Below are positions 1-9,325 of a stretch of DNA of 14,904 bases, piece after piece. Position numbers and translations under genes: made by a program. Within the stretch, counting starts at the first letter, position 1. The number at the start of each line of letters is the position of its first letter. Location: contig JACMQD010000157.1 of NCBI GenBank assembly GCA_014377155.1, positions 1 through 14,904 of the forward strand, in the 5' to 3' direction. The notes below the pieces were generated by a model. That model saw only the letters and a list, made by a program, of their open reading frames with translations. It was not told the origin of the DNA and made no database searches. This stretch comes from Herminiimonas sp. (GTDB taxonomy: Bacteria; Pseudomonadota; Gammaproteobacteria; Burkholderiales; Burkholderiaceae).

Positions 1-142
1 ACTGCGTCACCCAGCGCCGAATTGCAGTCGGGCCAATGTTCATACTCTCGCTGACATGCTGGACGCTCAAGCCCTGTTCTTTGATCATGCGGACGACCTC
101 CAGCTTCAAGCTGGTGTCAAATTTCTTGCGTTGCTTTGCCAC
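1..142 (-). CDS. IS3-family transposase OrfA, 5' part (cut by window edge)
   Basis: The visible 47 residues begin with a GTG codon (140-142) and read AKQRKKFDTSLKLEVV, followed by a helix-turn-helix ending IGPTAIRRWVTQ. This is the typical N terminus of IS3-family OrfA proteins, which bind the element's ends and are fused by frameshifting to the OrfB catalytic domain. GTG is chosen because a GAGG Shine-Dalgarno-like sequence lies about 8 bp upstream; the nearer ATG (146-148) is followed immediately by a TAA stop. The rest of OrfA and all of OrfB lie beyond the left edge, so completeness cannot be judged. The gene is read in the same direction as the hut operon that ends just upstream of it. 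Confidence 0.85.
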   Translation of the reverse strand, partial: MAKQRKKFDTSLKLEVVRMIKEQGLSVQHVSESMNIGPTAIRRWVTQ

Positions 143-177
143 TTACATTTCCTCAGTTGATGGATTATCCACCCATT

Positions 178-201
178 GAGGTGTCCGGCATCATTAGACC
201 A
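178..201 (-). mobile_element. Probable terminal inverted repeat of the IS3-family element
   Basis: Read on the minus strand, the sequence beginning at 201 is TGGTCTAATGATGCCGGACA, continuing CCTC. It starts with the TG dinucleotide typical of IS3-family ends and lies about 60 bp upstream of the orfA start, the usual distance. The boundary is inferred from one end only; the partner repeat and any target duplication are outside the window. The hutF stop codon begins 7 bp further right (209), so the insertion left hutF intact. Confidence 0.55.
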
Positions 202-208
202 CTGCACC

Positions 209-1582
209 CTACTCAGCCAACAATCCCCGCAACGCCTCCCGATACCCACTCCCACTCGACTCCTCCAGCCCATGCCGCCCAGCCCGGATAACCCACCGCC
301 CACCAGCCAACACGTCCATCACCGGCACCGCCCCATGATTACAAAAAACAAACGCATCCAACACCTGCTCATCGTGCTTACCCGCAAGATCCGCATGCGC
401 ATCATCCAGCACAATCAAGTCAGCGCGCTGCCCCACAGCAAATCCCGCCACCGGACGACCGCTGGCCGCAGCACCACCACGCAAGGCTTCACGATACAAA
501 TACTCGCCGACCGACTTGCCGCCAGGACCAACCAACACATTACGCTGCCGATGCTGCAATCGCTGCGTGTATTCAAATAATCGCAGCTCTTCACGCATGC
601 TCGTGCTGACATGACTGTCCGAGCCGATGCCCCACGTCCCGCCCAGTGCCGTATACGCGGCACCGTTGAAAATCCCGTCACCCAGATTAGCCTCGGTCGT
701 CGTGCAAATCCCCGCCACCGCACCGCTGCGGGCCAAGGCAGCCGTCTCGGCAACGGTCATATGCGTCGCATGCACCAGACACCATCGTGCGTCGACCTCT
801 GCGTTATCCATCAACCATGCAACCGGCCGCGCGCCGAGCGACACCACACAATCGTCGACCTCTTGCGTCTGTTCAGCGATATGAATATGAATCGGCGCCT
901 GCGCATCCAGCCGCTGCACGCCGTCTAGCAATTCCCGCAACGACGCAGGCGAAACCGCACGCAGCGAATGCGGCGCGACGCCGTAGCGCAAGCCGGCATG
1001 CTGCGGATGCGAATTCTGCAACCGCTGCAGCAGCGACAATATCCATTCGGGCGAGCTAATGAAGCGCGCCTGACTTACGGTCGGCGCCTTGGCTCCGAAT
1101 CCACTGTATTGATACAGAACCGGCAACAAGGTCAAGCCGATGCCTGCTTCCTCTGCAGCGGCGATCAGACACTGTGCGTGTTCGGCCGGATTGGCGTACG
1201 GATTGCCACCCACATCGTGATGCAAATAATGGAATTCGCACACCGATGTGTAGCCCGATTTCAGCATCTCGATATAGAGCTGCAAGGCGATCGCTTTCAA
1301 TGTCGATGGCGACAGCTTTTGCGCAAAGCGGTACATCAGCGTGCGCCAACTCCAGAAGCTGTCGGTTGGATCGGTGCGATATTCCGTCAGGCCCGCCATC
1401 GCACGCTGGAATGCATGCGAATGCAGATTCGCCATTCCCGGCAACACGATGCCGGCAGTCGCTACGGCGTCGGACGGCGCATCGTCGACGCGCGTCAGGC
1501 AACCACTTTCGTCCCACTCAAGCAGGACATTTTTCCGCCAGCCGTCAGGCAGTAACGCACGCAATGCAATCAATCGATTCAT
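209..1582 (-). CDS. hutF: Formimidoylglutamate deiminase HutF
   Basis: This amidohydrolase-superfamily enzyme converts N-formimino-L-glutamate to N-formyl-L-glutamate and ammonia, the fourth step of the five-step histidine degradation route in the cytoplasm. The 457-residue protein has the family length. Metal and catalytic residues are visible: the HSHAFQR motif near the N terminus (H54, H56), HIHIAEQ (H234, E237), VHATH (H271) and GSDSHVS (D322). It starts 4 bp after the hutI stop codon, and its Shine-Dalgarno AAGGA (about 8 bp upstream of ATG) lies inside or beside the end of hutI, so the two are translationally close. It is the last hut gene in the window; its TAG is followed 7 bp later by an IS end. 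Its presence implies the HutF/HutG branch rather than direct formiminoglutamate hydrolysis. A guanine deaminase-like paralogue is the main alternative, but motifs and context favour HutF. Confidence 0.95.
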   Translation of the reverse strand: MNRLIALRALLPDGWRKNVLLEWDESGCLTRVDDAPSDAVATAGIVLPGMANLHSHAFQRAMAGLTEYRTDPTDSFWSWRTLMYRFAQKLSPSTLKAIALQLYIEMLKSGYTSVCEFHYLHHDVGGNPYANPAEHAQCLIAAAEEAGIGLTLLPVLYQYSGFGAKAPTVSQARFISSPEWILSLLQRLQNSHPQHAGLRYGVAPHSLRAVSPASLRELLDGVQRLDAQAPIHIHIAEQTQEVDDCVVSLGARPVAWLMDNAEVDARWCLVHATHMTVAETAALARSGAVAGICTTTEANLGDGIFNGAAYTALGGTWGIGSDSHVSTSMREELRLFEYTQRLQHRQRNVLVGPGGKSVGEYLYREALRGGAAASGRPVAGFAVGQRADLIVLDDAHADLAGKHDEQVLDAFVFCNHGAVPVMDVLAGGRWVIRAGRHGLEESSGSGYREALRGLLAE

Positions 1583-1586
1583 CCAC

Positions 1587-2810
1587 TCATTCCTTCGAAC
1601 AAATCACGACGCCGCCACGCACCACGCTTTGGCATGGATTGAACCCGGACCAGTAAGCAAGCTCTGCCGGCGACTCGATTGACCATACGGCAAAATCGGC
1701 AGCGCGACCAACGTCAAGTGCGCCATGCAGTTCCGATTTTCCGAGTGCATGCGCGGCATGTTTGGTCACGCCCGTCAGCGCTTCGGCCACTGTCATTCGG
1801 AACAACGTACACGCCATATTCAGCATCAGCAACAGCGAGGTCGTTGGCGCGGTGCCGGGATTGCTGTCGGTGGAAATCGCAATCGGCACACCATGTTGTC
1901 GCAACAAATCAATCGGCGGCAACTGCTTCTCACGCAGGAAATAGAACGCACCCGGCAGCAGCACCGCGACCGTATCCGATTTCTTCATCGCGACGATATC
2001 GGCTTCGTTCAGGTACTCAAGATGATCGACCGACAGTGCGCGATAACGCGACGCCAGCTGCGTGCCGCCGATATTGGATAGCTGCTCCGCATGCATTTTC
2101 ACGGGCAAGCCAAGGCGGCTTGCCGCTTCGAACACGCGCTCGCTTTGCGCCACCGAAAATCCGATGTTCTCGCAAAACACATCGACCGCATCCACCAGAC
2201 CTTCCGCATGCAGTTGCGGCACCAGCGTGTCGCAGACGAGCGCAATGTACTCATCGGCGCGGCCCTGGTACTCGGTCGGCAACGCGTGCGCACCAAGGAA
2301 AGTCGTGTAGACCGTGACCGGAAAATCCGCACCGAGGCGACGCGCCACGCGCAGCATCTTGCGTTCGGTGTCCAGATCAAGGCCATAGCCCGATTTGATT
2401 TCAATCGTCGTCACGCCTTCCGCCAGCAAGGCTTGGAGGCGGCGGGTAGCTTGACGATACAGGCTGTCTTCATCGGCTGCGCGCGTTGCCGTCACGGTCG
2501 ATACGATGCCACCACCACGACGGGCAATATCCTCGTAGCTCACACCGGCCAGCCGCATCGCGAATTCATCGGCGCGGTTGCCGCCGTAGACAAGATGCGT
2601 ATGACAATCGATCAGTCCCGGCGTAATCCATCTTCCTGCGACGTCATGGCGATTTGATGCGATTGCAAATTCGACAGGCAGGTCTTCATCCTTGCCGATC
2701 CATGCAATGGCGCCATCGTGAACAACGATCGTACCGCGTTCGATCGTGCTGTCCGGATCACCATGCGGCACGATGCGTGCGTTGTGCCAGAGTCCGTTAT
2801 TAGTTGTCAT
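1587..2810 (-). CDS. hutI: Imidazolonepropionase HutI
   Basis: HutI opens the imidazolone ring of 4-imidazolone-5-propionate to give N-formimino-L-glutamate, the third step of the pathway. The 407-residue protein matches the family length. The metal-site pattern is complete: DCHTH (H70, H72), KMHAEQ (H240, E243), VDHLEYL (H263) and STDSNPG (D315). The start chosen is the ATG at 2808-2810, preceded by AGGA at 2818-2821, giving the N terminus [10 protein letters not shown]. An upstream in-frame ATG at 2843 would add 11 residues, deepen the overlap with hutD and lacks support. With the chosen start the gene overlaps the end of hutD by 11 bp, consistent with translational coupling. Confidence 0.95.
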   Translation of the reverse strand: MTTNNGLWHNARIVPHGDPDSTIERGTIVVHDGAIAWIGKDEDLPVEFAIASNRHDVAGRWITPGLIDCHTHLVYGGNRADEFAMRLAGVSYEDIARRGGGIVSTVTATRAADEDSLYRQATRRLQALLAEGVTTIEIKSGYGLDLDTERKMLRVARRLGADFPVTVYTTFLGAHALPTEYQGRADEYIALVCDTLVPQLHAEGLVDAVDVFCENIGFSVAQSERVFEAASRLGLPVKMHAEQLSNIGGTQLASRYRALSVDHLEYLNEADIVAMKKSDTVAVLLPGAFYFLREKQLPPIDLLRQHGVPIAISTDSNPGTAPTTSLLLMLNMACTLFRMTVAEALTGVTKHAAHALGKSELHGALDVGRAADFAVWSIESPAELAYWSGFNPCQSVVRGGVVICSKE

Positions 2811-3405
2811 GTTGGATTCCTGATTGGTATGCTGGCGCGGCACGCACGGTTAAAAGCACACTGCCGGGTTGTATCGGGAGAATGATGATTTCGCCAGGTG
2901 GACAAGCACCGGTCAGCGCATGTTGTGCACCCAACTCGTATTGCGCGCCATTGCCGAACGTCACTCTCCACTGACCTTCACCACACACGAGCGCCACCAC
3001 ATTGTCAGCAATCAAGATCGATGGTTCGCGCCACACTTTCACGCTTCCGGTCACCGCTTCCCGCCGCAGCATCAGATTGAAATCGGAGGAGGGCGACGCA
3101 AACAAATCTGCATGCAATGGATCCTCACCACGAAAATGAAATGGCGAAAAGGCGGTTGTCAAATTATGCCGTCGACCGTCCGCAAATTCCAGCCGCATGC
3201 CATCACCATTGAGCAGTGTGATGATGCGATCGATTCCGGTAAACGTTGAAAATGCAGCCGACTGCGCGACATCCGCAATACTGATCCGCCAAATGAAATC
3301 ATTGAGACCGCTGCCGACCGGATAAGCAGCCAGCTCCCGCGTAACGCCACCGCCGTTTTTCCACGGCATGGCGGCTAGTTGATTGAGATCGATCAGTGTC
3401 AGCAT
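2800..3405 (-). CDS. hutD: HutD/Ves family protein
   Basis: A 201-residue cupin-type protein with the hallmark N-terminal motif [14 protein letters not shown] (residues 13-26) of the HutD/Ves family. HutD is widespread in proteobacterial hut operons; genetic work in Pseudomonas suggests it limits the upper level of hut expression, possibly by binding a pathway intermediate, but its biochemical role is unsettled. No signal peptide or membrane segment is seen. The ATG lies 15 bp after the hutH stop with only a weak Shine-Dalgarno, so translation may depend on coupling to hutH. Its end overlaps the hutI start by 11 bp. Position between hutH and hutI supports the assignment. Confidence 0.92.
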   Translation of the reverse strand: MLTLIDLNQLAAMPWKNGGGVTRELAAYPVGSGLNDFIWRISIADVAQSAAFSTFTGIDRIITLLNGDGMRLEFADGRRHNLTTAFSPFHFRGEDPLHADLFASPSSDFNLMLRREAVTGSVKVWREPSILIADNVVALVCGEGQWRVTFGNGAQYELGAQHALTGACPPGEIIILPIQPGSVLLTVRAAPAYQSGIQHDN

Positions 3406-3420
3406 GATTGAAAACCGCGT

Positions 3421-4962
3421 TTAGCCGATATACAGGCCGATGAACAAATCCTGGCAAGTCGCGCTGAGGTCGCCTTGGAGGACAAGTTTTTTCGCGGCTT
3501 CGATATCGGGTGAGAACAAGCGGTCCTTGTCATAGAACGGCACCAGGTCACGCAAGCGCGCATGCACTGCTGCGAGCAGCGGCGACGTTTGCAAAGGCTG
3601 GTGAAAATCCACGCCCTGCGCAGCCGCTAGCAATTCTATCGCGACGATGGTCGCGGTGTTGTGCGCCAGTTCATGCAAGCGGCGTCCGGCAAAGGTCGCC
3701 ATGCTGACGTGGTCTTCCTGATTGGCCGACGTCGGCAAACTGTCGACACTGGCAGGATGGGCCAACGACTTGTTTTCGGACGCGAGTGCGGCAGCGGTGA
3801 CATGCGCAATCATGAAGCCGGAGTTCAGGCCCGATGACGGCACCAGGAATGGCGGCAAACCCGACAGTGATGCGTCGATCAGCAATGCAATGCGGCGCTC
3901 TGACAAGGCACCGATTTCGGCAATCGCCAGCGCCAGTGTATCGGCTGCGAACGCCACCGGCTCCGCATGAAAATTACCGCCCGAAATCACGTCGCCCTCA
4001 TCTGCATACACCAGCGGATTGTCGGTGACGGCATTGGCTTCGATCAGCAAGGTGCGAGCTGCATTGTTGATCAGGTCCGAACACGCACCCATCACTTGCG
4101 GCTGGCAGCGCAGGCTGTATGGGTCCTGCACGCGCTCGTCGTTTTCAAGATGCGAGCGACGGATTGCGCTGCCGGTCAACAGCTCGCGATAAATCTTCGC
4201 CACGGCGATCTGGCCGGGCTGACCGCGTACTGCATGTACTCGCGCATCGAATGGCGCATCGCTCCCTTTTGCGGCATCGATCGACAACGCACCGGCGACG
4301 GTCGCGGCCTCAAGCATACGTTCGGCGAGGAACAATCCATTCAGCGTCAATGCCGTCGACACTTGCGTACCGTTGATCAGCGCTAGGCCTTCCTTCGCGG
4401 CGAGCACGACCGGCTTCAAGCCCACATTCGCAAGCGCATCCGTAGCAGGAACCAGTGCGCCGTTGACGCGTACCATGCCTTCGCCGATCAACGCCAGGGT
4501 CATATGCGCCAGCGGCGCCAGATCACCGGACGCGCCAACCGAACCCTTGATCGGAATGCACGGCATGATGCCCGCGTTATACATCGCAATCATCGTATCG
4601 ATCACGTTCGATCGGATGCCGGAATAACCACGCGCAAGACTGCCGATTTTCATCGCAAGGATCAGGCGTACCGACGCATCGTCGATCAAATCGCCGGTGC
4701 CGACCGAGTGCGACAGGATCAGATTGCGCTGCAAGAGTTCAAGTTGTTCGTCTGGAATGCGTGTTTTCGCCAGCTTGCCGAAACCGGTGTTGATGCCGTA
4801 AGCAGCGTCACCCTTTGCGACGATTTTCAGGATTGTGGCGGCAGCCTTTTCAATTGCAGGATAAGCCGAAGCGGCGAGGGCAAGAGGCGTGCCGTCACGC
4901 CAGATTGCGCGGATGTCGGCGAGCGTTAATTTGCCTGGTTCGATAGTCAGAATGGTGTTCAT
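3421..4962 (-). CDS. hutH: Histidine ammonia-lyase HutH
   Basis: HutH removes ammonia from L-histidine to give trans-urocanate, the committed step and the source of the operon's inducer. The 513-residue protein has the family length. Residues Ala144-Ser145-Gly146 in [14 protein letters not shown] form the autocatalytic MIO prosthetic group, and Tyr55 in the [10 protein letters not shown] segment matches the conserved catalytic tyrosine. [15 protein letters not shown] and other C-terminal blocks are also typical. It ends 15 bp before hutD. Upstream lies a 268-bp gap separating it from hutU, unusual for this compact cluster, so it may have extra control. The ribosome site is weak (GAAAGA about 6-11 bp upstream). 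Phenylalanine or tyrosine ammonia-lyase is unlikely in this context. Confidence 0.96.
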   Translation of the reverse strand: MNTILTIEPGKLTLADIRAIWRDGTPLALAASAYPAIEKAAATILKIVAKGDAAYGINTGFGKLAKTRIPDEQLELLQRNLILSHSVGTGDLIDDASVRLILAMKIGSLARGYSGIRSNVIDTMIAMYNAGIMPCIPIKGSVGASGDLAPLAHMTLALIGEGMVRVNGALVPATDALANVGLKPVVLAAKEGLALINGTQVSTALTLNGLFLAERMLEAATVAGALSIDAAKGSDAPFDARVHAVRGQPGQIAVAKIYRELLTGSAIRRSHLENDERVQDPYSLRCQPQVMGACSDLINNAARTLLIEANAVTDNPLVYADEGDVISGGNFHAEPVAFAADTLALAIAEIGALSERRIALLIDASLSGLPPFLVPSSGLNSGFMIAHVTAAALASENKSLAHPASVDSLPTSANQEDHVSMATFAGRRLHELAHNTATIVAIELLAAAQGVDFHQPLQTSPLLAAVHARLRDLVPFYDKDRLFSPDIEAAKKLVLQGDLSATCQDLFIGLYIG

Positions 4963-5230
4963 GTTTGGATCTTTCGAAATAATAATGAGGCTTAGTCAGC
5001 ATATGGTCAGCGCGACACTGCCAAAAGCAGGGAAGGAGCCTTTCTGTCGGTTGTTTGAATGTGTAGCGGCAATGCAGCTTAATGACACTACTTCGTTGCA
5101 CGAATGAGCCATTAAGAAATAGGACGCCGCAGACGACATACTGAGAGAACCCTGGTCAGAGTTTTTTTTCGTAATGCTGCATCGCGAAAATTACTCTGAC
5201 TCCGCTTCACGGACCACAAAGCAAGAAACG
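4963..5230. other. 268-bp intergenic gap between hutU and hutH
   Basis: This is the only long gap inside the minus-strand cluster. It holds the large inverted repeat at 5155-5200 and a small one, TTCGTTGCACGAA, at 5092-5104. I found no second copy of the HutC operator and no convincing promoter. A 68-codon open frame on the minus strand (4895-5101) shows no recognisable protein character and runs into the hutH start, so it is not called. The gap could hold an internal promoter, an mRNA-processing site or a small RNA; none is proven. Confidence 0.6.
5155..5200. repeat. Large inverted repeat between hutU and hutH
   Basis: Outer arms GTCAGAGT (5155-5162) and ACTCTGAC (5193-5200) pair perfectly. 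Inside, TTTTCG (5166-5171) pairs with CGAAAA (5185-5190) after a short internal loop of unpaired bases, leaving a 13-nt apical loop that contains ATGCTGCAT. On the hut mRNA it would form 31 bases after the hutU stop. No run of T follows the stem on the minus strand, so it is not a standard intrinsic terminator; a stabilising or processing hairpin is more likely. Confidence 0.65.
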
Positions 5231-6952
5231 TCAACCATCGATCATCGGCAATTGCAACCCATTTCGCTTAGCGCACTCCACAGCCGTCTCATACCCCGCA
5301 TCCGCATGCCGCATCACCCCCGACCCACAATCGTTTACCAGCACCCGCGCCAAGCGCTTCGCCGCAGCTTCCGTACCGTCCGCGACAATCACCATCCCCG
5401 AATGCTGCGAATACCCCATCCCGACACCACCACCATGATGCAACGACACCCACGTCGCCCCACCCGAGGTATTCAGCAACGCATTCAGCAAAGGCCAATC
5501 CGACACCGCATCCGTCCCATCCTTCATGCTCTCGGTTTCGCGATTCGGACTCGCCACGGAACCGGTATCGAGATGATCCCGACCAATCACGATCGGCGCT
5601 TTCAATTCGCCATTCTTCACCATCTCATTAAACGCCAATCCAGCAATATGACGCTCGCCCAATCCTAGCCAGCAAATCCGTGCAGGCAAGCCCTGAAACG
5701 CAATCCGTTCACGCGCCATGTCAAGCCAGCGATGCACCGGCTTATTATCCGGAAACAGCTCCTTGATCTTCGCATCCGTCTTGTAGATATCCTCCGGATC
5801 ACCCGATAGCGCCACCCAGCGAAACGGTCCCTTACCATCGCAGAAAAGCGGTCGAATGTACGCCGGTACAAACCCCGGAAAATCAAACGCATTCTTCACG
5901 CCGTAATCTAACGCAACCTGACGAATATTGTTGCCGTAATCGACCGTTGGAATTCCCATCGCATGGAAATCCAGCATCGCCTGCACATGCACTGCGCACG
6001 ATGCGGCGGCGTCCGCCGTCAGCTTCGCATGCTGCTCAGGATCTTGCTGTGCAGCCTTCCATTGCGCGACGGTCCAGCCGTTCGGCAAATAGCCGTTGAT
6101 CAGGTCATGCGCCGACGTCTGGTCGGTCACCAGATCGGGCTTGATACTGCCTGCGTTCGCACGCTTCACCAATTCCGGCAGGATGTCAGCGGCGTTGCCG
6201 AGCAAGCCGATCGACACCGCTTCCTTGCGCTCGCAGTGATGCTGAATCAACGCCAGCGCGTCGTCGAGATCCTTGGCCTGCTTGTCCAGATAACGCGTGC
6301 GAATCCGGAAGTCGATGCTGCTCTGCTGGCATTCGATATTGAGCGATACCGCACCGGCCAACGTTGCCGCTAAAGGTTGCGCCCCGCCCATGCCGCCCAG
6401 GCCTGCGGTCAGAATCCAGCGCCCCGCCCAGTCGCCATTGAAATGCTGACGACCCGCTTCGACGAATGTCTCGTACGTTCCTTGCACGATGCCCTGGCTA
6501 CCGATGTAAATCCAGCTGCCCGCCGTCATTTGGCCGTACATGAACAAGCCCTTGCGGTCGAGTTCATTGAAGTGTTCCCAGTTCGCCCATTTCGGTACGA
6601 GGTTGGAATTGGCGATCAGCACGCGCGGCGCATCCGGATGCGTGTTGAACACCCCAACCGGTTTGCCGGATTGGATCAACAGCGTTTCGTCGTCATTCAA
6701 ATTTTTCAGCACGTCGAGGATCTTGTCGAAGCAGGCCCAGTCACGCGCGGCGCGGCCGATGCCGCCATAGACAACCAAGTGCTTCGGATTCTCCGCAACT
6801 TCCGGATCGAGGTTGTTTTGAATCATGCGATAGGCAGCTTCGGTGAGCCAGCTCTTGCAGTTGAGTTCGGTACCGCGTGGCGCACGGATTTCACGACTGG
6901 CATCCCAGCGGAGATCGTTGTCAAGTGATTTGTTTTCGGTGATGGAGTTCAT
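5231..6952 (-). CDS. hutU: Urocanate hydratase HutU
   Basis: HutU hydrates urocanate to 4-imidazolone-5-propionate using tightly bound NAD+ as an electrophile, the second step of the pathway. The 573-residue protein is slightly longer than the common 555-565. Visible family features are [13 protein letters not shown] (about 60-72), the glycine-rich NAD segment [13 protein letters not shown] (181-193), and the conserved cysteine C427 in [10 protein letters not shown], matching the active-site-region cysteine of the Pseudomonas enzyme. The ATG is 21 bp after the livF stop, with a moderate Shine-Dalgarno (AAAAGAGA), so it is probably cotranscribed with the transporter genes. A 278-bp stretch including a hairpin follows before the hutH start codon. 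Confidence 0.96.
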   Translation of the reverse strand: MNSITENKSLDNDLRWDASREIRAPRGTELNCKSWLTEAAYRMIQNNLDPEVAENPKHLVVYGGIGRAARDWACFDKILDVLKNLNDDETLLIQSGKPVGVFNTHPDAPRVLIANSNLVPKWANWEHFNELDRKGLFMYGQMTAGSWIYIGSQGIVQGTYETFVEAGRQHFNGDWAGRWILTAGLGGMGGAQPLAATLAGAVSLNIECQQSSIDFRIRTRYLDKQAKDLDDALALIQHHCERKEAVSIGLLGNAADILPELVKRANAGSIKPDLVTDQTSAHDLINGYLPNGWTVAQWKAAQQDPEQHAKLTADAAASCAVHVQAMLDFHAMGIPTVDYGNNIRQVALDYGVKNAFDFPGFVPAYIRPLFCDGKGPFRWVALSGDPEDIYKTDAKIKELFPDNKPVHRWLDMARERIAFQGLPARICWLGLGERHIAGLAFNEMVKNGELKAPIVIGRDHLDTGSVASPNRETESMKDGTDAVSDWPLLNALLNTSGGATWVSLHHGGGVGMGYSQHSGMVIVADGTEAAAKRLARVLVNDCGSGVMRHADAGYETAVECAKRNGLQLPMIDG

Positions 6953-6973
6953 GATGTCTCTTTTCTGAATTAG

Positions 6974-7678
6974 TTAATGCAAGCCGAGGTAAGCTGCTGT
7001 CAAAGTAGGATTGTTGCGTGCATCGGTAGCGCTGCCTTGCCACACAGTACGTCCGGATTCGAGCACACAGATGTGGTCGGCCACGGCCAGCACGCGGTCG
7101 GTGTTTTGTTCAACCAGCAGGATTGACATGCCGGTTGCACGCAACTGCTTCAATGCCTGATAACAGAGGTCGATCACTTTCGGCATCAGGCCCAGCGACA
7201 GCTCATCGATCATGATTAGCTTGGGCCGCGTCATCAGCGCTCGGCCAATTGCCAACATCTGTTGCTCGCCGCCGGAAAGGTTGCCGGCTTGCGACGTAAG
7301 GCGTTCGGCCAGACGCGGAAACAGCGCAAGTACGAAGTCGCGGTCCTTCGCAAAATCGGACGCGGGATGAATCAGGCCGCCGACACGCAGGTTGTCTTCA
7401 ACGCTCAAATCTTTGAACAGACGGCGGCCTTCCGGTGCGATCGCAATGCCGCGCCGCACGCGTTCATGCGGCGGCATCGTGCCGATGTCGGCGCCTTCAA
7501 AACGGATCTGGCCGCGTTGCAAGGCGACGTGTCCCGCCATGCACATCAGCGTCGACGATTTGCCCGCGCCGTTCGCGCCTAGCAAGCCGGTGATCGACCC
7601 GGGTTTGAGAGTGAGCGACAGGTCTTCCACTGCCTGAAACGCATCGTAGCCGCATGAAAGTCCGCCGATTTCAAGCAT
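6974..7678 (-). CDS. livF: LIV-type ABC transporter ATP-binding protein (LivF-like)
   Basis: One of two ATPases powering a branched-chain amino acid family importer on the cytoplasmic face. The 234-residue length and the short, loop-poor form fit LivF. Motifs are Walker A GANGAGKS (34-41), signature LSGGEQ (134-139), Walker B LIMIDE (154-159) and the H-loop region LLVEQN. The start was placed at 7676-7678 because AGGAGG lies 5 bp upstream and the product begins MLEIGGLSCGYDAF; a longer in-frame start at 7753 adds 25 residues unlike the family. It overlaps livG by 8 bp and is 21 bp upstream of hutU. The gene symbol reflects family, not substrate; here histidine or urocanate uptake is inferred. 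Confidence 0.93.
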   Translation of the reverse strand: MLEIGGLSCGYDAFQAVEDLSLTLKPGSITGLLGANGAGKSSTLMCMAGHVALQRGQIRFEGADIGTMPPHERVRRGIAIAPEGRRLFKDLSVEDNLRVGGLIHPASDFAKDRDFVLALFPRLAERLTSQAGNLSGGEQQMLAIGRALMTRPKLIMIDELSLGLMPKVIDLCYQALKQLRATGMSILLVEQNTDRVLAVADHICVLESGRTVWQGSATDARNNPTLTAAYLGLH

Positions 7679-8462
7679 GTATGCCTCCTGCTGGTTCCTT
7701 TGCATCGGCCATTGTGTCGCCGCCGAGATAGGCTGCGCGTACGGCCGGTTCATCCATGACAGAACGTGGCTCGCCGCTGGCGATCTTGCGGCCGTTGTCG
7801 AGTACGACCAGACGGCGGCAGATGCGCATCACTTCGCCAAGATTGTGTTCGATCAGGACGATGGTGACGCCCTGTTGATTGATGTCGGCAATGGTGGCCG
7901 CCAGCGCATGCGCTTCGTTCGAATTCAAGCCGGCCAGCGGTTCATCGAGCAGCAGCAGTTTCGGATTCAACGCCAGTGCGCGCGCCATCTCAAGGCGCTT
8001 CAAAATGCCGAGTGGCTGGATACCGGGTTTTTGGTCTGCATAGCTACCGATGCCGACACGTTCCAGCATGGCGCGTCCCAGCGTGCGTTCCGCTTCCTGC
8101 GATACATGAAGCAAGGCAACGAGCGGCGAACGCGTATGGCGCGCACCGGCGGCGAGCGACACATTGTCAAGCACCGAGATATCCTTGAACGGTTTGACCA
8201 GTTGCTGCGACAGCGCCAGACCCTTGCGAATCCTTGCATGAATTGGAAAGTCATTCAGACATTCGCCCGCTAGTTCGACCTTGCCCTGCGTCGGTTTGAC
8301 GACCCCGGTGATCGCGCGCAGCATCGTCGTCTTGCCCGCACCATTGGGTCCGATCAGGCCGAGCAATTCGCCGCTATGCACGTCGAACGACACGTTGTCG
8401 ATCGCAGTTAATCCACCGAACCGGACGGTCACAGCGTCGACTTTCAAAAGAGGAGCACTCAT
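7671..8462 (-). CDS. livG: LIV-type ABC transporter ATP-binding protein (LivG-like)
   Basis: The second ATPase of the importer, 263 residues, as expected for LivG. It has Walker A GPNGAGKT (38-45), Q-loop region ALSQQLVKPF, Walker B LLLLDEP (169-175), D-loop AGLNSNE and H-loop H206 in LIEHNL. The signature segment reads QPLGILKRLEMARA (149-162); the usual LSGGQ is commonly altered in LivG (such as LPYG...), and here the aromatic is replaced by leucine. Its ATG overlaps the livM stop as ATGA, and its end overlaps livF by 8 bp, so the permease and ATPase genes are translationally coupled. Confidence 0.94.
   Translation of the reverse strand: MSAPLLKVDAVTVRFGGLTAIDNVSFDVHSGELLGLIGPNGAGKTTMLRAITGVVKPTQGKVELAGECLNDFPIHARIRKGLALSQQLVKPFKDISVLDNVSLAAGARHTRSPLVALLHVSQEAERTLGRAMLERVGIGSYADQKPGIQPLGILKRLEMARALALNPKLLLLDEPLAGLNSNEAHALAATIADINQQGVTIVLIEHNLGEVMRICRRLVVLDNGRKIASGEPRSVMDEPAVRAAYLGGDTMADAKEPAGGIHA
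7684..7689 (-). promoter_or_regulatory. Strong ribosome binding site that fixes the livF start
   Basis: A perfect AGGAGG lies inside the last codons of livG, 5 bp upstream of the ATG at 7676-7678. It is the strongest ribosome site in the operon and decides between the short livF start and the longer one at 7753. Confidence 0.85.
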
Positions 8463-9316
8463 GATTGTCCGCGTCCTTTTCGAGCTATGTTAATCAGGCG
8501 CGGCACCAGGCTCGCCATGCCGCCCGGTGAAAACCGCATCATCAGGAAGAGCAGGCTGCCGTACACCAGCAGCTTGTAGTCGCCGATGAACTGGAACCAT
8601 GCCGGCAACGCACTCAGGATCGCCGCGCCGAAAATGACACCGGTGACAGAGCCGATGCCGCCGACCACCACCATCGACAGCACGGTAATCGATTCAATGA
8701 AACCAAAGCTGTCCGGTGCAATAAATTTTAGGTGCTGTGCATACAGGGCACCGGCCAGTCCGGCCAGTGCGGTGCCGATCGCAAACGCCGCCAATTTGTA
8801 GCGCGGCACATCAATGCCGAGCACGCGCATCGTATCCTCATCCTCCGCGATACCGTTGAATACGCGACCCATCCACGACTTGCGAATATAGATGCACAGC
8901 GCCGCCGTCGCCATGCACAGCACTATCGTTACCAGCATGAAACCGGTTTTGGACAGCCCTGATTCAGGTATGCTGGAGACGCCTAGTTCGCCGCCGAGCC
9001 AGGCCTGCTGACGTACGACACCAACGAACAGAAAGCCGACGCCCATCGTCGTAATTGCCAGAAAATCGGCACGCACACGCAGGCTCGCCAGTCCGACCAC
9101 CATACCTATCAAACCTGACAGCAGCATCGCCAACGGCAGCGTCGCGAAGTAGGGCAGTCCGGCCTTGCACAGCAGCGCCGATGTATAAGCGCCGATGCCG
9201 AGGAAGGCTGCGTGGCCAAGGCTGATCTGACCGCAGAATCCGGTGATCAGATTCAGCGACAGCGCGAACAGCACCGCAATGCCCATCGACGTCAATAATG
9301 AAATTTCGTATTCCAT
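8459..9316 (-). CDS. livM: LIV-type ABC transporter permease (LivM-like)
   Basis: A 285-residue polytopic inner-membrane protein with hydrophobic segments throughout and the family blocks NLITGFCGQISLGHAAFLGIGAYTSA (about 23-48), RVLGIDVPRYKLAAFAIGTALAGLAGALYA and MVVVGGIGSVTGVIFGAA. These are typical of LivM, the second permease that pairs with LivH. It is shorter than E. coli LivM but similar to many homologues. A GAGGG ribosome site lies 7 bp upstream of the ATG, 9 bp after the livH stop. Its TGA overlaps the livG ATG by 4 bp. Confidence 0.94.
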   Translation of the reverse strand: MEYEISLLTSMGIAVLFALSLNLITGFCGQISLGHAAFLGIGAYTSALLCKAGLPYFATLPLAMLLSGLIGMVVGLASLRVRADFLAITTMGVGFLFVGVVRQQAWLGGELGVSSIPESGLSKTGFMLVTIVLCMATAALCIYIRKSWMGRVFNGIAEDEDTMRVLGIDVPRYKLAAFAIGTALAGLAGALYAQHLKFIAPDSFGFIESITVLSMVVVGGIGSVTGVIFGAAILSALPAWFQFIGDYKLLVYGSLLFLMMRFSPGGMASLVPRLINIARKGRGQS

Positions 9317-9325
9317 GAAATGCCC

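Noticed and set aside
176..1656. Long plus-strand open frames opposite hutF
   Set aside because: They mirror hutF codons, are rich in Arg, His and Pro, and show no family motif. The same holds for frames opposite hutI, hutH and hutU.
4895..5101. Small minus-strand gene of 68 codons before hutH
   Set aside because: Composition is not protein-like, no ribosome site is clear, and the end overlaps the hutH start in another frame.
5155..5200. Rho-independent terminator after hutU
   Set aside because: The stem is good, but the T-run lies within the plus-strand arm and no T-tract follows on the minus strand, the strand that is transcribed.
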